The notes beneath the pieces are model-generated. The model saw nothing but the letters and a program-made list of their open reading frames with translations. It was not told the DNA's origin and did no database searches. Shown here one piece after another: positions 1 through 7,926 of a stretch of 64,000 bases of DNA. The position numbers and the translations under genes are program-made. Location of the stretch: contig NZ_CP050698.1 in assembly GCF_005116655.2 (NCBI RefSeq), forward strand, positions 4,566,001 through 4,630,000, written 5' to 3'. Origin of the DNA: Desulfosediminicola flagellatus (GTDB taxonomy: Bacteria > Desulfobacterota > Desulfobulbia > Desulfobulbales > Desulfocapsaceae). Every line of letters begins with the position of its first letter. Position 1 is the stretch's first letter.

Positions 1-280
1 TTTTTACCTCCGCCATTTCCTTGAGGTTTATGCTGAGGCCACGGTCGGAGATCAGCTCGATATTATTGAGGCCAACAATCCTGTTTTTGCCATGGCTAAG
101 GGCTGCATAGCGGCTGTTGACATTCTTCACAGGATTACCGAGGGTCTTCCAGACTGCTCCGCCCCAACCTGTATCAAAGGCCCGCATAATCTGATCACCG
201 CTGTTAGTCGGTGGCGCTGAGGCCAGCCAGAATGGGTTCGGGCTTTTAATTCCGCAAAAATCTATGGATAAATTTGGCAT
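1..280 (-). CDS. preA: Dihydropyrimidine dehydrogenase subunit PreA, N-terminal part (cut by window edge)
   Basis: Reading leftward from the ATG at 280, the frame gives a protein starting MPNLSIDFCGIKSPNPFWLA, followed by SAPPTNSGDQ and GWGGAVWKTLG. These are the hallmark N-terminal motifs of the FMN-binding, dihydroorotate-dehydrogenase-like PreA subunit of NAD-dependent dihydropyrimidine dehydrogenase, which reduces uracil or thymine to the 5,6-dihydro form. About 93 residues are in the window; the rest, including the expected C-terminal ferredoxin domain, lies to the left. It is the last visible gene of the leftward pyrimidine catabolic operon, 48 bp after dihydropyrimidinase, its pathway partner. 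No frameshift is seen. Confidence 0.88.
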   Translation of the reverse strand, partial: MPNLSIDFCGIKSPNPFWLASAPPTNSGDQIMRAFDTGWGGAVWKTLGNPVKNVNSRYAALSHGKNRIVGLNNIELISDRGLSINLKEMAEVK

Positions 281-328
281 GATATTACTCCTGATCTATT
301 CTCTAAATGCTACCTGTGGTGCAACTCT

Positions 329-1705
329 CTACGAGAGTTTTCGAGGTATATAACGTCCTGCACCCGGCTCAACATTGAGTTTTCCTTCTTCATATTGTAC
401 TCGGCCATCGGCAATAACCATGCATGGTCCACCGATAGTCTTAAATCCCTCAAAGATTGAGGTATCGACATTGTGATAATGGGTTCGGGCCGAAATAACG
501 CCTTTACCTTCCGGCTGCCAGATAACAAGATCCGCATCCGCACCCACTGCAACAATACCTTTACGTGGATACATACCGAAGATCTGTGCAGGGTTGGTGC
601 TGGTTATGGCAACCATCTGGTTTAAACTGATTCTGCCCTTCATAACACCATAGGTATAGAGCAGTTTCAGTCTGTCCTCTATACCCGCAGCGCCGTTTGG
701 AATCTTACGAAAATCTTCACGACCAAGTTCTTTCTGGCCTCTGAGATTGAATGGACAGTGGTCTGTACCGACAACCTGAATCTGACCTGCACGAATAGCA
801 CCCCAAAGCGCATCTGCATGCCCTTTAGGCCTGATAGGCGGGCTCATAACATATGCGGCACCAAGAAAATCCGGCTTTTCATATACAGAATCATCAAGCA
901 GCAGATATTGCGGGCATGTTTCACCATAAATATCAAGCCCTTGAGCACGCGAATCAATAAGCACCTGTGTTGACTCTTTACAACTCATATGAACAAAATA
1001 GGCCGGCACGCCCAGTGCCCGCGCAAGTGTCGCCAGACGAGAGGCAGATTCACCTTCAGCATATGATGGCCTTGAAAACCCGTGATACTTTGGCGCTACT
1101 TTTCCTTCGGCAAAGAGTTTTTCCTGAAGTTCTGCAACAATCTCACCATTTTCACAATGCGCCATAATCAAGGCATTCAGATCTTTAGAACGCTTGAGCA
1201 TGGAAAACAGTTCCTGATCATCCACCATGATTGCGCCTTTATAGGCAAGAAATGCCTTAAAGCTCGGAATACCTTCATCCCGCACACAAACTTCCATCTC
1301 TTTTGCCACCTGATCGCTATACCAGGTGACTGCCATGTGAAAACCATAATCGGCAACAGCGGTCTTTGCCTTCTCTTTCCAGGTACCAAGCGCTTCAAGC
1401 AGCGACTGTTCTTTAGCCGGCACGATATAATCAATAATAGAGGTAGTTCCACCCGCCAGCGCCGCCGCAGTACCCGACTCAAAATCATCAGCAGAAACTT
1501 CACCCATAAACGGCATATCCAGATGGGTGTGAACATCAATCCCACCAGGCAGCACATACTGCCCAGCTGCATCAATTGTACGATCGGCAACAACATCAAG
1601 ATCCCTGCCAATGGCCACAATCTTACCGTCCTCTACATATATATCCTGGCAAACATTGTCCAACGGGCTGACAATCTCTCCGTTCTTAATCAATAATGAT
1701 CCCAT
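329..1705 (-). CDS. hydA: Dihydropyrimidinase
   Basis: 458-residue cyclic amidohydrolase that opens dihydrouracil or dihydrothymine to the N-carbamoyl-beta-amino acid. The metal-site residues can be followed in order: GGIDVHTHLD (H59, H61), the carbamylated-lysine loop FLAYKG (K156), AHCENG (H183), YFVHMS (H239) and GTDHCPFN (D315). The length is normal for the family. D-hydantoinase and allantoinase are related alternatives, but the position between preA and the semialdehyde dehydrogenase gene supports pyrimidine catabolism. It is preceded by a long hairpin element at 1788-1933 that separates it from mmsA. The enzyme should be cytoplasmic; no signal peptide is seen. Confidence 0.93.
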   Translation of the reverse strand: MGSLLIKNGEIVSPLDNVCQDIYVEDGKIVAIGRDLDVVADRTIDAAGQYVLPGGIDVHTHLDMPFMGEVSADDFESGTAAALAGGTTSIIDYIVPAKEQSLLEALGTWKEKAKTAVADYGFHMAVTWYSDQVAKEMEVCVRDEGIPSFKAFLAYKGAIMVDDQELFSMLKRSKDLNALIMAHCENGEIVAELQEKLFAEGKVAPKYHGFSRPSYAEGESASRLATLARALGVPAYFVHMSCKESTQVLIDSRAQGLDIYGETCPQYLLLDDSVYEKPDFLGAAYVMSPPIRPKGHADALWGAIRAGQIQVVGTDHCPFNLRGQKELGREDFRKIPNGAAGIEDRLKLLYTYGVMKGRISLNQMVAITSTNPAQIFGMYPRKGIVAVGADADLVIWQPEGKGVISARTHYHNVDTSIFEGFKTIGGPCMVIADGRVQYEEGKLNVEPGAGRYIPRKLS

Positions 1706-1787
1706 AATCTTCTCCGATCGCTGTTCAGTATGTCGTCTGTAATAAAAAACTGAGTGATTTCTGGCTAGCTAATACATAATTGGCAAG

Positions 1788-1933
1788 CTAATGCTCTTGC
1801 GGGTGGGAGATAGATTCGCCAAAATCGAGGCGTGTGGAGAATGTAACCGCAGACGTATAGTTAATACGTCGAGGATTACATTCTTTACACAACGCTGAGT
1901 TTGGTGAATATAGCCCCACCCGCATTGCATTAG
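1788..1933. repeat. Long imperfect inverted repeat (hairpin element) between mmsA and hydA
   Basis: Two arms of about 68 bp face each other around a short centre near 1858-1863. Both arms, read inward, carry CTAATGC, GCGGGTGGG, a TTCRCCAAA-like block, TGTG, GAATGTAA and GACGTAT in the same order, with scattered mismatches. The outer end on the right includes the mmsA stop codon. There is no U-tract typical of an intrinsic terminator, and the arms are much longer than usual for one. It could be a mobile palindromic repeat (REP- or MITE-like) or an mRNA processing or stabilising structure. No second copy was noticed in this window. Confidence 0.7.
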
Positions 1934-3420
1934 GACATCCAGTTAGAGTGGAGTGGGTATACCCATTTCGTCGTCACTTTCTTCTTCTTAGTCCAGAAAT
2001 CGATTCCATCTTCACCGGTAATATCGCCACTACCAAACTTAGAATCGTTCCAACCACCAAAAGAAAACGGCTCACGAGGAACAGGGACACCAATGTTCAC
2101 CCCAACCATACCCGCACTTGCGTGCTCAATGAGGTAATCTGCCGGAGCACCTGATGAAGTGAAAATCGAAGCAGCATTGCCATATGGGCTGGCATTTTCA
2201 ATCTCCAACGCCTCTTCAATGGTCTTCACTCTGATAATGGTCATTACCGGCCCGAAGATCTCTTCACAAGCTGCAGGCATCTGCGGGTTTACCTGATCTA
2301 TAATTGTCGGTCCGACCCAATACCCGTCTTCGCAACCGGCCAGATCAGCCTGTGGCTTCACTCCGCGACCATCAACCAGTATCTTTGCTCCCTGCTCTTC
2401 AGCACCAGTGATATAACCGTTTATGCGTTCGACACTTTGTGCATTGATTATACCGCCAATTTCACGACCGATATCAATGCCTTTCGCGTAGCTCACCATT
2501 TTCTCAATCAGGTGATCACAATCGCCTACCGCAATAACTGCAGAGGCAGCCATGCAACGCTGGCCGGCACAGCCTATAACTGAATTAACAATCTGCTCCG
2601 GTGAAAAATCAGGGTCGGCATCGTCCATTACTATCAGGTGATTTTTTGCGCCACCAAGAGCAAGAACAGGCTTTCCTGCAGCGGCACCACGACTATAAAC
2701 AATCTTTGCAACCGTACTTGAGCCGACAAAGCTGAGTGCCTTAATTTCAGGATGATCGCAAATCGCTTCAACCATCTCCACGCCACCATTCACCACATTC
2801 AACACACCGTCCGGCAAACCTGCTTTGGTAAAGAGTTCTGCTAACTTCAGCGCCGAGAGCGGCACCTGCTCAGATGGTTTTAATACGGCGGTGTTACCAC
2901 AAACCAGAGCGATCGGCAGTGACCACATCGGCACCATGTTTGGAAAATTAAATGGTGCTATACATGCGATTACGCCCTGCGGTTCACGACTGATTCGGCA
3001 ACTGATACCATTGCTGACTTCCTGATACTCACCGGCAATTTTATTAGGAACAGAACAGGCATATTCTAAAATCTCAACGCCCTTCATTATCCCGGCCTTT
3101 GCCTCATCGATAAGCTTGCCGCATTCAAGAGAAGCGAGGTTGGCCAGCTCATCAATATTTTCTTCAAGCAGGGTTTTCAGGCGAAACATTACCTGAACCC
3201 GCTCTTTAATATGGGTCTTTTCCCATGCGGGGAAAGCAGCGGACGCAGCAGCGACAGCTTTATCAAGATCGGCACTGCCTCCCAGCGGACATTCGCCGAT
3301 AACAGCGCCAGTATACGGAGTCACAATAGGGATATATTCTGTCGTCTCTGACGGTACGTAGCTCCCGTTAATCCAGTTGCTGATCTTACCGTTTGTAGTT
3401 ATTTGGATTTTATCAATCAT
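1930..3420 (-). CDS. mmsA: CoA-acylating malonate/methylmalonate-semialdehyde dehydrogenase
   Basis: 496-residue aldehyde dehydrogenase superfamily protein. The nucleophile is C289 in GCAGQRCMAAS, and the motif LGGAKNH has Asn where ordinary aldehyde dehydrogenases carry the catalytic Glu; both are signatures of the CoA-dependent MmsA/IolA branch. In this cluster it most likely converts malonate semialdehyde (from beta-alanine) to acetyl-CoA, or methylmalonate semialdehyde (from thymine) to propionyl-CoA, giving NADH. It lies downstream of the permease and aminotransferase on the same strand. The stop codon falls inside the end of the 1788-1933 hairpin. Substrate preference cannot be read from the sequence. 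Confidence 0.9.
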   Translation of the reverse strand: MIDKIQITTNGKISNWINGSYVPSETTEYIPIVTPYTGAVIGECPLGGSADLDKAVAAASAAFPAWEKTHIKERVQVMFRLKTLLEENIDELANLASLECGKLIDEAKAGIMKGVEILEYACSVPNKIAGEYQEVSNGISCRISREPQGVIACIAPFNFPNMVPMWSLPIALVCGNTAVLKPSEQVPLSALKLAELFTKAGLPDGVLNVVNGGVEMVEAICDHPEIKALSFVGSSTVAKIVYSRGAAAGKPVLALGGAKNHLIVMDDADPDFSPEQIVNSVIGCAGQRCMAASAVIAVGDCDHLIEKMVSYAKGIDIGREIGGIINAQSVERINGYITGAEEQGAKILVDGRGVKPQADLAGCEDGYWVGPTIIDQVNPQMPAACEEIFGPVMTIIRVKTIEEALEIENASPYGNAASIFTSSGAPADYLIEHASAGMVGVNIGVPVPREPFSFGGWNDSKFGSGDITGEDGIDFWTKKKKVTTKWVYPLHSNWMS

Positions 3421-3468
3421 GTAATTTTCGATTCGTAAAAATTGAAAGCTGCTGTTGCTTTGTATTAT

Positions 3469-3496
3469 GATCGCACGTCAAACTCACCGTGCGACC
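3469..3496 (-). other. Intercistronic hairpin between the permease gene and mmsA
   Basis: Arms GGTCGCACG and CGTGCGATC (9 pairs with one G-T) enclose a 10-nt loop in the 99-bp gap. There is no U-tract, so it is more likely an mRNA stability or attenuation element than a strong terminator. Confidence 0.4.
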
Positions 3497-3519
3497 ATGT
3501 TAAATGATCGTGATACTGC

Positions 3520-5022
3520 TTATGCTGCGGAAGCAGGTACTGTTGCTTCTGCTTGTTTTGCTGACATTAAGCCAAAATAGAGGATTCCACCAAGAGCTGA
3601 TCCTGTAAACCAGCCGTAACTATAAAACCATGGCAGGTATCCGGTTACGATGGAAAAAACAGTTAAACCCGCCGGCACCAGGAATGCCAGGATTCCTGCA
3701 GGATTAAATGCCTGGTAACAGCCATTTGGCAGATAGAGATCAGGCAGACTGAGTTCCTGTTTCTTGATGATAAAGTAGTCCACAATCATAATACCGGCAA
3801 TCGGTCCGAGCAGAGATGAGTATCCGAGCAACCAGTTGGAGTACATTGACTCAACACTCACATCAGATACAACCCAACCCATCTTTCTCAGTAACTCCCA
3901 GCTCATCAGCAGGATACCGGTAAAACCGGTAAGCAGGGTTCCGCGCTTGAAGTTAATCATTTTAGGAAAAACATTCTGAAAATCGTTGGTCGGTGAAACG
4001 ATATTTGCTGCAGTATTTGTTGAAATGGTAGCAATGATGATAAGTATCATGGAAATTACAACCCAGAATGGACTGTCGATCTTACCGATAAGGGTAATCG
4101 GATCTGAGATGCTCTCACCGACAAGTGCCGGGGATGCTGCGGTTAAGACAACACCAAGAGCAGCGAAAAGGAGCATGGTCAATGGAAGACCAACAATCTG
4201 GCCGACAATCTGATCTTTCTGCGATTTCACATAGCGGCTGAAATCCGGAATATTAAGTGAAAGTGTCGCCCAAAAACCAACCATTGCTGTCAATCCACCG
4301 AAGAAGTAACTCCAGACAGAGGCACCTTCAGGTCTGCTAGGGGCAGCACTCAACAGCGCAGTAGCATCAATCTTTGGTGAGGCCCACATCAGTAAACCAA
4401 AACCTACCAGAAGCAGCAGAGGTGCTGCAAAGGTCTCAAGCTTCTTGATAGAGTCCGAACCTTTCAGGACAATGTACATATTCATCGACCAGAAGATGAA
4501 AAAGCCGATAACAACGCCTTTATCGCCCAACGCCGCCCAGCTTGTGGAAAGCTCAGAGAGTAACAGGCTGATTGCCATTCCACCAAACATCGTCTGGATT
4601 CCAAACCAGCCACAGGCAACCAGTGCCCGTATAACTGCCGGAATATTTGAGCCGAGAGTTCCAAATGACGAACGGAGCAGTACCGGGAAAGGAATACCAT
4701 ATTTGGTGCCGGCAAACGCGTTCAGTACCAGAGGAATCAGTACAATAACATTGGCAAGAAAAATAGTGAGTAACGCCTCGGTAACATCCAGGCCAAAATA
4801 TGCGGTCAGCACACCACCAAGGGTATAGGTAGGAACACAAACAGACATGCCCACCCAAAGCGCCGCGACATTCCATTTATGCCAGGTACGTTGTTTTGTT
4901 GTTGTCGGGGCAATATCTTCATTGTAGAGGGGGCTGTCGATTACATCCGCTCCCGCTTCCATCTCATACATTTCCCCAACCTTCTTCACCTTCGATGTAG
5001 GCTGACCAGCTGTGTAACTCAT
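3520..5022 (-). CDS. NCS1 family nucleobase:cation symporter
   Basis: 500-residue integral membrane protein with about twelve hydrophobic segments. It resembles bacterial NCS1 (nucleobase:cation symporter-1) transporters of uracil, cytosine, allantoin and hydantoin. NCS1-like segments visible include the GGVLTAYFGLDVTEALLT region near the start and LNIPDFSRY and SPTNDFQN in the middle. Being inside the pyrimidine catabolic cluster, it most plausibly imports uracil, thymine or a dihydropyrimidine across the inner membrane, but substrate specificity cannot be read directly. Start chosen at 5022 because a GGAG-like site lies just upstream. The gap to the aminotransferase is 58 bp, consistent with one operon. 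Confidence 0.88.
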   Translation of the reverse strand: MSYTAGQPTSKVKKVGEMYEMEAGADVIDSPLYNEDIAPTTTKQRTWHKWNVAALWVGMSVCVPTYTLGGVLTAYFGLDVTEALLTIFLANVIVLIPLVLNAFAGTKYGIPFPVLLRSSFGTLGSNIPAVIRALVACGWFGIQTMFGGMAISLLLSELSTSWAALGDKGVVIGFFIFWSMNMYIVLKGSDSIKKLETFAAPLLLLVGFGLLMWASPKIDATALLSAAPSRPEGASVWSYFFGGLTAMVGFWATLSLNIPDFSRYVKSQKDQIVGQIVGLPLTMLLFAALGVVLTAASPALVGESISDPITLIGKIDSPFWVVISMILIIIATISTNTAANIVSPTNDFQNVFPKMINFKRGTLLTGFTGILLMSWELLRKMGWVVSDVSVESMYSNWLLGYSSLLGPIAGIMIVDYFIIKKQELSLPDLYLPNGCYQAFNPAGILAFLVPAGLTVFSIVTGYLPWFYSYGWFTGSALGGILYFGLMSAKQAEATVPASAA

Positions 5023-5080
5023 GGTAATTCTCCTTTCCTTATCAGGTATTCAGATCCCTTGTGCGAACTCAAGGGACGTA

Positions 5081-6403
5081 TCACTTTAGCTCTGCAAAAA
5101 CCTCGGTCAAAATTCCGATTGCTGTATCGAGTTCGTCATCTGTTGTATTTAATGGTGGGGTGAGACGGACGGTGTTGTTATACATTCCGCCTTTTCCTAT
5201 GAGTAATCCCTTGGCTCGTGTTGCCTCAAAAATAGAATTGACCAGTTCAGGTGCAGGGGTTTTGCTCTTTTTATCAGTGACAATCTCAAGCCCCTGCATA
5301 AGGCCCATGCCACGAACGTCACCGATGACTGGTGAGTTATCGGCCATTCCCTCAAGCGCAGATCGAAGTTTGACACCCTTTGCCTCAATGACATCAAGTG
5401 GGGCTTCTTCTTCCATTATTTCGATTGTGGTAAGTGAGGCTATGGTAGATACTGGATTACCGCCAAAGGTACAGATAAGGCCGCCTTTGCCCATCATCGC
5501 ATCAGCGACTTCAGGAGTGGTGATAGTGTTTCCCATCGGAAAACCATTGGCGATACCTTTGGCCATGGTCATTATTTCAGGCTCAACGTTCCACTGTTCA
5601 ATACCGAACCATTTTCCACCAGTTCGGCCAAAACCTGTCTGCACCTCATCGGCGATCATTACACCGCCATGATTCCTGACTATCTCGGCTACTATTGAGA
5701 AATACTCTGGTGGCGGAGTAATAAAACCTCCAACACCCTGAATCGGTTCAACCAGCATTCCCGCTACCCTGCCGCAGGTTGTGGTTTTGATGACGTCTTC
5801 AACATCCTGGGCACAGGCGATATCGCAATCAGGATAGGACATCTTGAACGGGCAGCGATAGCAATACGGGTTAATTGCATGTTTAACACCCGGTACGATA
5901 CTGCTCTCAATACGCCACGCAGCCTGAGCAGTCAGTGTTTTCCCCAGTGCAGAGTTACCGCTGTAACCGTGGCGAAGCGCAAGTATATCGTAGTTGCCGG
6001 TATAGGCCCGGGCAGCCATAACTGCCAGTTCATCAGCCTCGGTACCTGAATTTGTAAAGTATGATTTCTGCAGATTTCCCGGAGTGATAGATGCCATCTT
6101 TTCGGCAAGATTCACATGATTGGCATGCGGATACAGAGTTGAAGAGTGAATCAGTTTTGCCACCTGACCGCTTACCCTCTCAACAATCTTCGGATGATTA
6201 TGACCAACGCTTGTGGTCAGGATACCTCCAAAATAGTCAAGGTATTCTGTACCACCCACATCAGTGACATAGGAGCCTTTACCGTGATCAAGGGGCATTG
6301 GCTCTTTATAGTAGAGGATATGACTGGGCCAGAGATACTCGTTCTGTTTAGCCAGGATAGATTCTGCTGTCTGTGCTTCTGCTGTTGCTATTTCTGTGGT
6401 CAT
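5081..6403 (-). CDS. Class III aminotransferase (probable beta-alanine:2-oxoacid aminotransferase)
   Basis: PLP enzyme of the omega-/AGXT2-type class III aminotransferase family, 440 residues from the preferred start. The ATG at 6403 has AAAGGA about nine bases upstream; an ATG six codons earlier (6421) has no site. Family motifs are FTNSGTEADE, ADEVQTGFGRTG and TMAKGIANGFPMG with the Schiff-base lysine K282. In this operon it should convert beta-alanine (or 3-aminoisobutyrate) to malonate (or methylmalonate) semialdehyde, feeding the MmsA-like enzyme. Alanine-glyoxylate transaminase activity is the main alternative. A cysteine cluster (C181, C184, C193, C197) sits between the PLP motifs. It is the first gene of the leftward operon. 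Confidence 0.87.
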   Translation of the reverse strand: MTTEIATAEAQTAESILAKQNEYLWPSHILYYKEPMPLDHGKGSYVTDVGGTEYLDYFGGILTTSVGHNHPKIVERVSGQVAKLIHSSTLYPHANHVNLAEKMASITPGNLQKSYFTNSGTEADELAVMAARAYTGNYDILALRHGYSGNSALGKTLTAQAAWRIESSIVPGVKHAINPYCYRCPFKMSYPDCDIACAQDVEDVIKTTTCGRVAGMLVEPIQGVGGFITPPPEYFSIVAEIVRNHGGVMIADEVQTGFGRTGGKWFGIEQWNVEPEIMTMAKGIANGFPMGNTITTPEVADAMMGKGGLICTFGGNPVSTIASLTTIEIMEEEAPLDVIEAKGVKLRSALEGMADNSPVIGDVRGMGLMQGLEIVTDKKSKTPAPELVNSIFEATRAKGLLIGKGGMYNNTVRLTPPLNTTDDELDTAIGILTEVFAELK

Positions 6404-6884
6404 TATTCCCAATCCTTTCATATTCGTTCATTGTCTGTTGCCTCAGCAGCCCCCCTTCCACTGTTGCATATGAAGGAGGATTACTGTCACACACTGCATG
6501 ACCTATATCAAAAAGGATGCCACATCTAAAAACAGCCTGACATTTACGACATAACACCATGTTATAAAAGAAATTATTTACAACACAACTTCACCGCCAA
6601 AAATCCGTGAAATGAAAGGAAAGACAGTTGTTTACTAATTTGTAAAATATTTTTGCGATTTATTACAAAAATGCAATAAATACGTTTGGCGAAAATCGAT
6701 TTTCGTATTAATTAATCCATTAATTACGAATTTCGACTTTGAGGTTGATTTACAATGCGCATTTCGAACATATTGACAAAAACATGCGATCTGTTTACTT
6801 CTTGCATTACGGTGTTTGTCAACACGCACAATCCAGGCTAACCCTCATATACAAAAATACAAAATACCAAACTGATGTGACCTC
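6404..6884. promoter_or_regulatory. Divergent control region between the pyrimidine operon and the Lrp-type regulator, with palindromes
   Basis: This 480-bp gap separates two divergently transcribed units. At 6690-6705 there is a perfect 16-bp palindrome, CGAAAATCGATTTTCG. It is followed at once by a second A+T-rich inverted repeat (TTAATTAAT-CC-ATTAATTA, about 6705-6727) and a near-palindrome CGAATTTCG at 6727-6735. The spacing and A/T-rich character suit an Lrp/AsnC-type operator array, but binding is inferred. No convincing sigma-54 promoter was found here. Confidence 0.5.
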
Positions 6885-7355
6885 ATGAGCAAGAAAGACA
6901 GAATAGACAATACTGATCGGCAAATAATTGAATTACTTCAAAAAGATGGAAGACTCTCAAACACCTTCATAGGCAAGAAGCTCGGCATCTCGGAGGCAAC
7001 TGTCCGAAATCGGTTAAACCGACTTATCAACGAGGATTATATTCAAATAGTTGCTGTCAGCAACCCGCTTAAGCTTGGATATGAGGCCGTGGGGATATTG
7101 AAGATAAGCACCGACATAAAAAAGATTGATTTGGTAATTGAGGCACTTCAGGATATCAAACCGGTATGGTTTGTGGTGCAGACAACAGGCGAATCTGATA
7201 TCCATGCAGAATTTGTCGCCCCTTCAATCGAAGCTTTAAATTCGCTAATATTTGAACAGATTTACAAAATTGACGGAGTATTGAGCGCAGAAACCTCCCT
7301 CATCCTGAATTACCTCAAACGTGAATATGATTGGGGCGTGGCAAACGATAGTTGA
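6885..7355 (+). CDS. Lrp/AsnC family transcriptional regulator
   Basis: 156 residues, the normal length for the feast/famine regulator family. The N-terminal winged helix-turn-helix covers about residues 8-55 (IDNTDRQIIELLQKDGRLSN then LGISEATVRNRLNRL). A RAM/AsnC effector-binding domain covers about 68-150, with the typical stretch VVQTTGESDIHAEFV. It is divergent from the pyrimidine catabolic operon with a palindrome-rich gap between them. It is therefore the obvious candidate local regulator, probably sensing an amino acid or pathway intermediate such as beta-alanine (inference). The start is set by the N-terminal homology; no strong ribosome site is seen. Confidence 0.88.
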   Translation: MSKKDRIDNTDRQIIELLQKDGRLSNTFIGKKLGISEATVRNRLNRLINEDYIQIVAVSNPLKLGYEAVGILKISTDIKKIDLVIEALQDIKPVWFVVQTTGESDIHAEFVAPSIEALNSLIFEQIYKIDGVLSAETSLILNYLKREYDWGVANDS

Positions 7356-7359
7356 ATGA

Positions 7360-7394
7360 AGTGAGGGGTAAGGAGTAGCACCTCGCCCCTCACT
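7360..7394. terminator. Hairpin between the convergent Lrp and UspA genes
   Basis: A perfect 9-bp stem AGTGAGGGG/CCCCTCACT with a 17-nt loop sits 5 bp after the regulator's stop codon, in the gap between two convergent genes. The position fits a bidirectional terminator. There is no clear U-tract, so strength is uncertain. Confidence 0.5.
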
Positions 7395-7448
7395 TCCAGG
7401 GGGAATCAAAAAGAAATTGAGAAATGCGGGCTAAGTCGGCATCGACAA

Positions 7449-7871
7449 TTATTTAACAACCAGCACCGGGCATTTTGCCGTATGCAGCACCTTATGCGTT
7501 GTACTGCCAATGATTAATCCTTCAATGTTCGACAGACCACGGGAACCCATAATGATCATCTCACAATGCTCATGCTCCGCCACTATCGGAATCATTGTGC
7601 CGGCAGGCCCTTCCATGAATCGCTCCAGATAATTGACACCACTCTTCGTCAACGTTTCCACAAATGGCGCAGTGACCTCCTGCGTATTATCCATAATATC
7701 TGAAATCACCTGATCCCGATATGGTCGCCCAAGGAGTTTAGGAAACTTTTTATGGCAATAGACAAGTATTATCTCGGCATCAAGTATACGGGCAAATTCG
7801 ATTGCCTTCTCAAGCACTCTCAACGAATACTCAGAACCATCAACAGCTGCCAAAAATCTTCGCTTTTGCAT
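7449..7871 (-). CDS. Universal stress protein (UspA family), ATP-binding type
   Basis: 140-residue single Usp domain. The C-terminal motif GSRGLSNIEGLIIGSTTHKV matches the G-2x-G-9x-G-S/T nucleotide-binding signature of the ATP-binding (MJ0577-like) branch, and the N terminus FLAAVDGSEYS is typical. The start at 7871 is preferred because GGGGAGG lies six bases upstream; a longer reading to 7922 has no such site. It lies 56 bp after the end of the upstream hybrid kinase gene on the same strand and may be cotranscribed with it. The role is probably cytoplasmic stress adaptation; the exact function is unknown. Confidence 0.85.
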   Translation of the reverse strand: MQKRRFLAAVDGSEYSLRVLEKAIEFARILDAEIILVYCHKKFPKLLGRPYRDQVISDIMDNTQEVTAPFVETLTKSGVNYLERFMEGPAGTMIPIVAEHEHCEMIIMGSRGLSNIEGLIIGSTTHKVLHTAKCPVLVVK

Positions 7872-7926
7872 GTTACCTCCCCGCTTTCGATCTGCCGAAA
7901 CGATCAGGCAATTGCAGCACAATCAG

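Noticed and set aside
1082..1696. 204-codon open frame on the plus strand
   Set aside because: It lies wholly inside dihydropyrimidinase on the opposite strand, has no family motif or ribosome site, and arises from codon bias of the real gene.
6500..6530. Possible sigma-54 promoter upstream of the aminotransferase
   Set aside because: TGGCAT is followed at the right distance by GA rather than the required GC, so the -12 element is not met.
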